From: Pseudomonadota bacterium
GTDB lineage: Bacteria > Pseudomonadota > Gammaproteobacteria > Burkholderiales > Sulfuriferulaceae
Length of the DNA: 6,206 nt
Direction of reading: 5' to 3'
Assembly: GCA_021794855.1 (NCBI GenBank)
Contig: JAJYPZ010000080.1
Span: 1-6,206 of the forward strand
Shown here piece after piece: positions 6,041-6,206 of this stretch. A program made the translations under genes and the position numbers. The notes below the pieces were generated by a model that was not told where the DNA came from, did no database searches, and saw only the letters and a list, made by a program, of their open reading frames with translations. How positions within the stretch are numbered: the stretch's first letter is position 1; the number at the start of each line of letters is the position of its first letter.

Positions 6041-6206
6041 TAGAAGTCAACCTTAAAACCGGAGCCCAAAAAAGCCCGGCATTTCTTGCCATGAATCCTT
6101 TCGGTCAGGTTCCGGTAATTCAGGATGGAGAGATTATCCTGGCCGATTCAAACGCAATTCTGGTGTATCTGGCGACCAAATACGGCGGTCCTGACTGGTT
6201 GCCGCA
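5929..6206 (+). CDS. Glutathione S-transferase family protein, N-terminal domain (3' end outside window)
   Basis: Ninety-two codons are visible before the window ends, covering the thioredoxin-like glutathione-binding domain of a cytosolic GST; the C-terminal helical domain lies beyond. After a short lead, strand one (IKLQRYFLS, residues 10-18) leads to [14 protein letters not shown], where Ser18 or a near residue is the candidate thiolate-activating residue. NPFGQVPVI (56-64) carries the conserved cis-proline Pro62, and [11 protein letters not shown] (72-82) carries the Asp-Ser pair (D73-S74) that contacts the gamma-glutamyl group of glutathione. These proteins usually conjugate glutathione to electrophiles or reduce peroxides; the substrate cannot be told from this fragment. 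It has its own probable promoter and a strong ribosome binding site, so it is likely expressed separately from the c-di-GMP pair. No signal peptide is seen. Confidence 0.92.
   Translation, partial: MGAEMPAQSIKLQRYFLSGHCHRVELFLSLLELPYELIEVNLKTGAQKSPAFLAMNPFGQVPVIQDGEIILADSNAILVYLATKYGGPDWLP

Noticed and set aside
1..6206. Mobile element, CRISPR array, tRNA or phage signal
   Set aside because: I saw no transposase or integrase motifs, no regularly spaced repeats and no tRNA-like cloverleaf; all genes are ordinary chromosomal types on one strand.

Overview
The window looks like chromosomal DNA of a Gram-negative proteobacterium, most likely a gammaproteobacterium. The evidence is an apolipoprotein N-acyltransferase (which needs an outer-membrane lipoprotein pathway), the typical proteobacterial REC-PAS-GGDEF-EAL architecture, and moderate GC content with AT-rich intergenic DNA. 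A methanotroph-like (Methylococcales) origin is an impression only and cannot be shown from this sequence. All four supported protein genes lie on the + strand, and the first and last are cut by the window edges.

Layout. Positions 1-1071 hold the C-terminal part of lnt (apolipoprotein N-acyltransferase) with its catalytic Glu, Lys and Cys. Positions 1072-1372 are a 301-base AT-rich gap. It holds an inverted repeat spanning the lnt stop, a hairpin that reads as an intrinsic terminator only on the minus strand, and a perfect 20-bp AT palindrome upstream of the next gene. Positions 1373-3517 encode a 714-residue HDOD-GAF-histidine kinase. After a 76-bp gap, positions 3594-5720 encode its likely partner, a 708-residue REC-PAS-GGDEF-EAL regulator of cyclic di-GMP. 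Positions 5721-5928 carry a promoter with a perfect TATAAT and a small palindrome near the predicted transcription start. From 5929 to the window end is the N-terminal thioredoxin-like domain of a glutathione S-transferase family protein.

How the genes fit together. The central pair reads as a two-component system: a kinase with no transmembrane segment and no receiver of its own, followed directly by a response regulator whose output is making and/or breaking cyclic di-GMP. The HDOD and GAF modules would be the sensory input. The output protein keeps an intact GGDEF motif, an RxxD feedback site and nearly all EAL catalytic residues, so it could be bifunctional. lnt and the GST gene look like independent neighbours. 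I saw no mobile element, CRISPR array, tRNA or rRNA. The most notable content is the HDOD-kinase fusion wired to c-di-GMP turnover; the regulatory-DNA observations are weaker.
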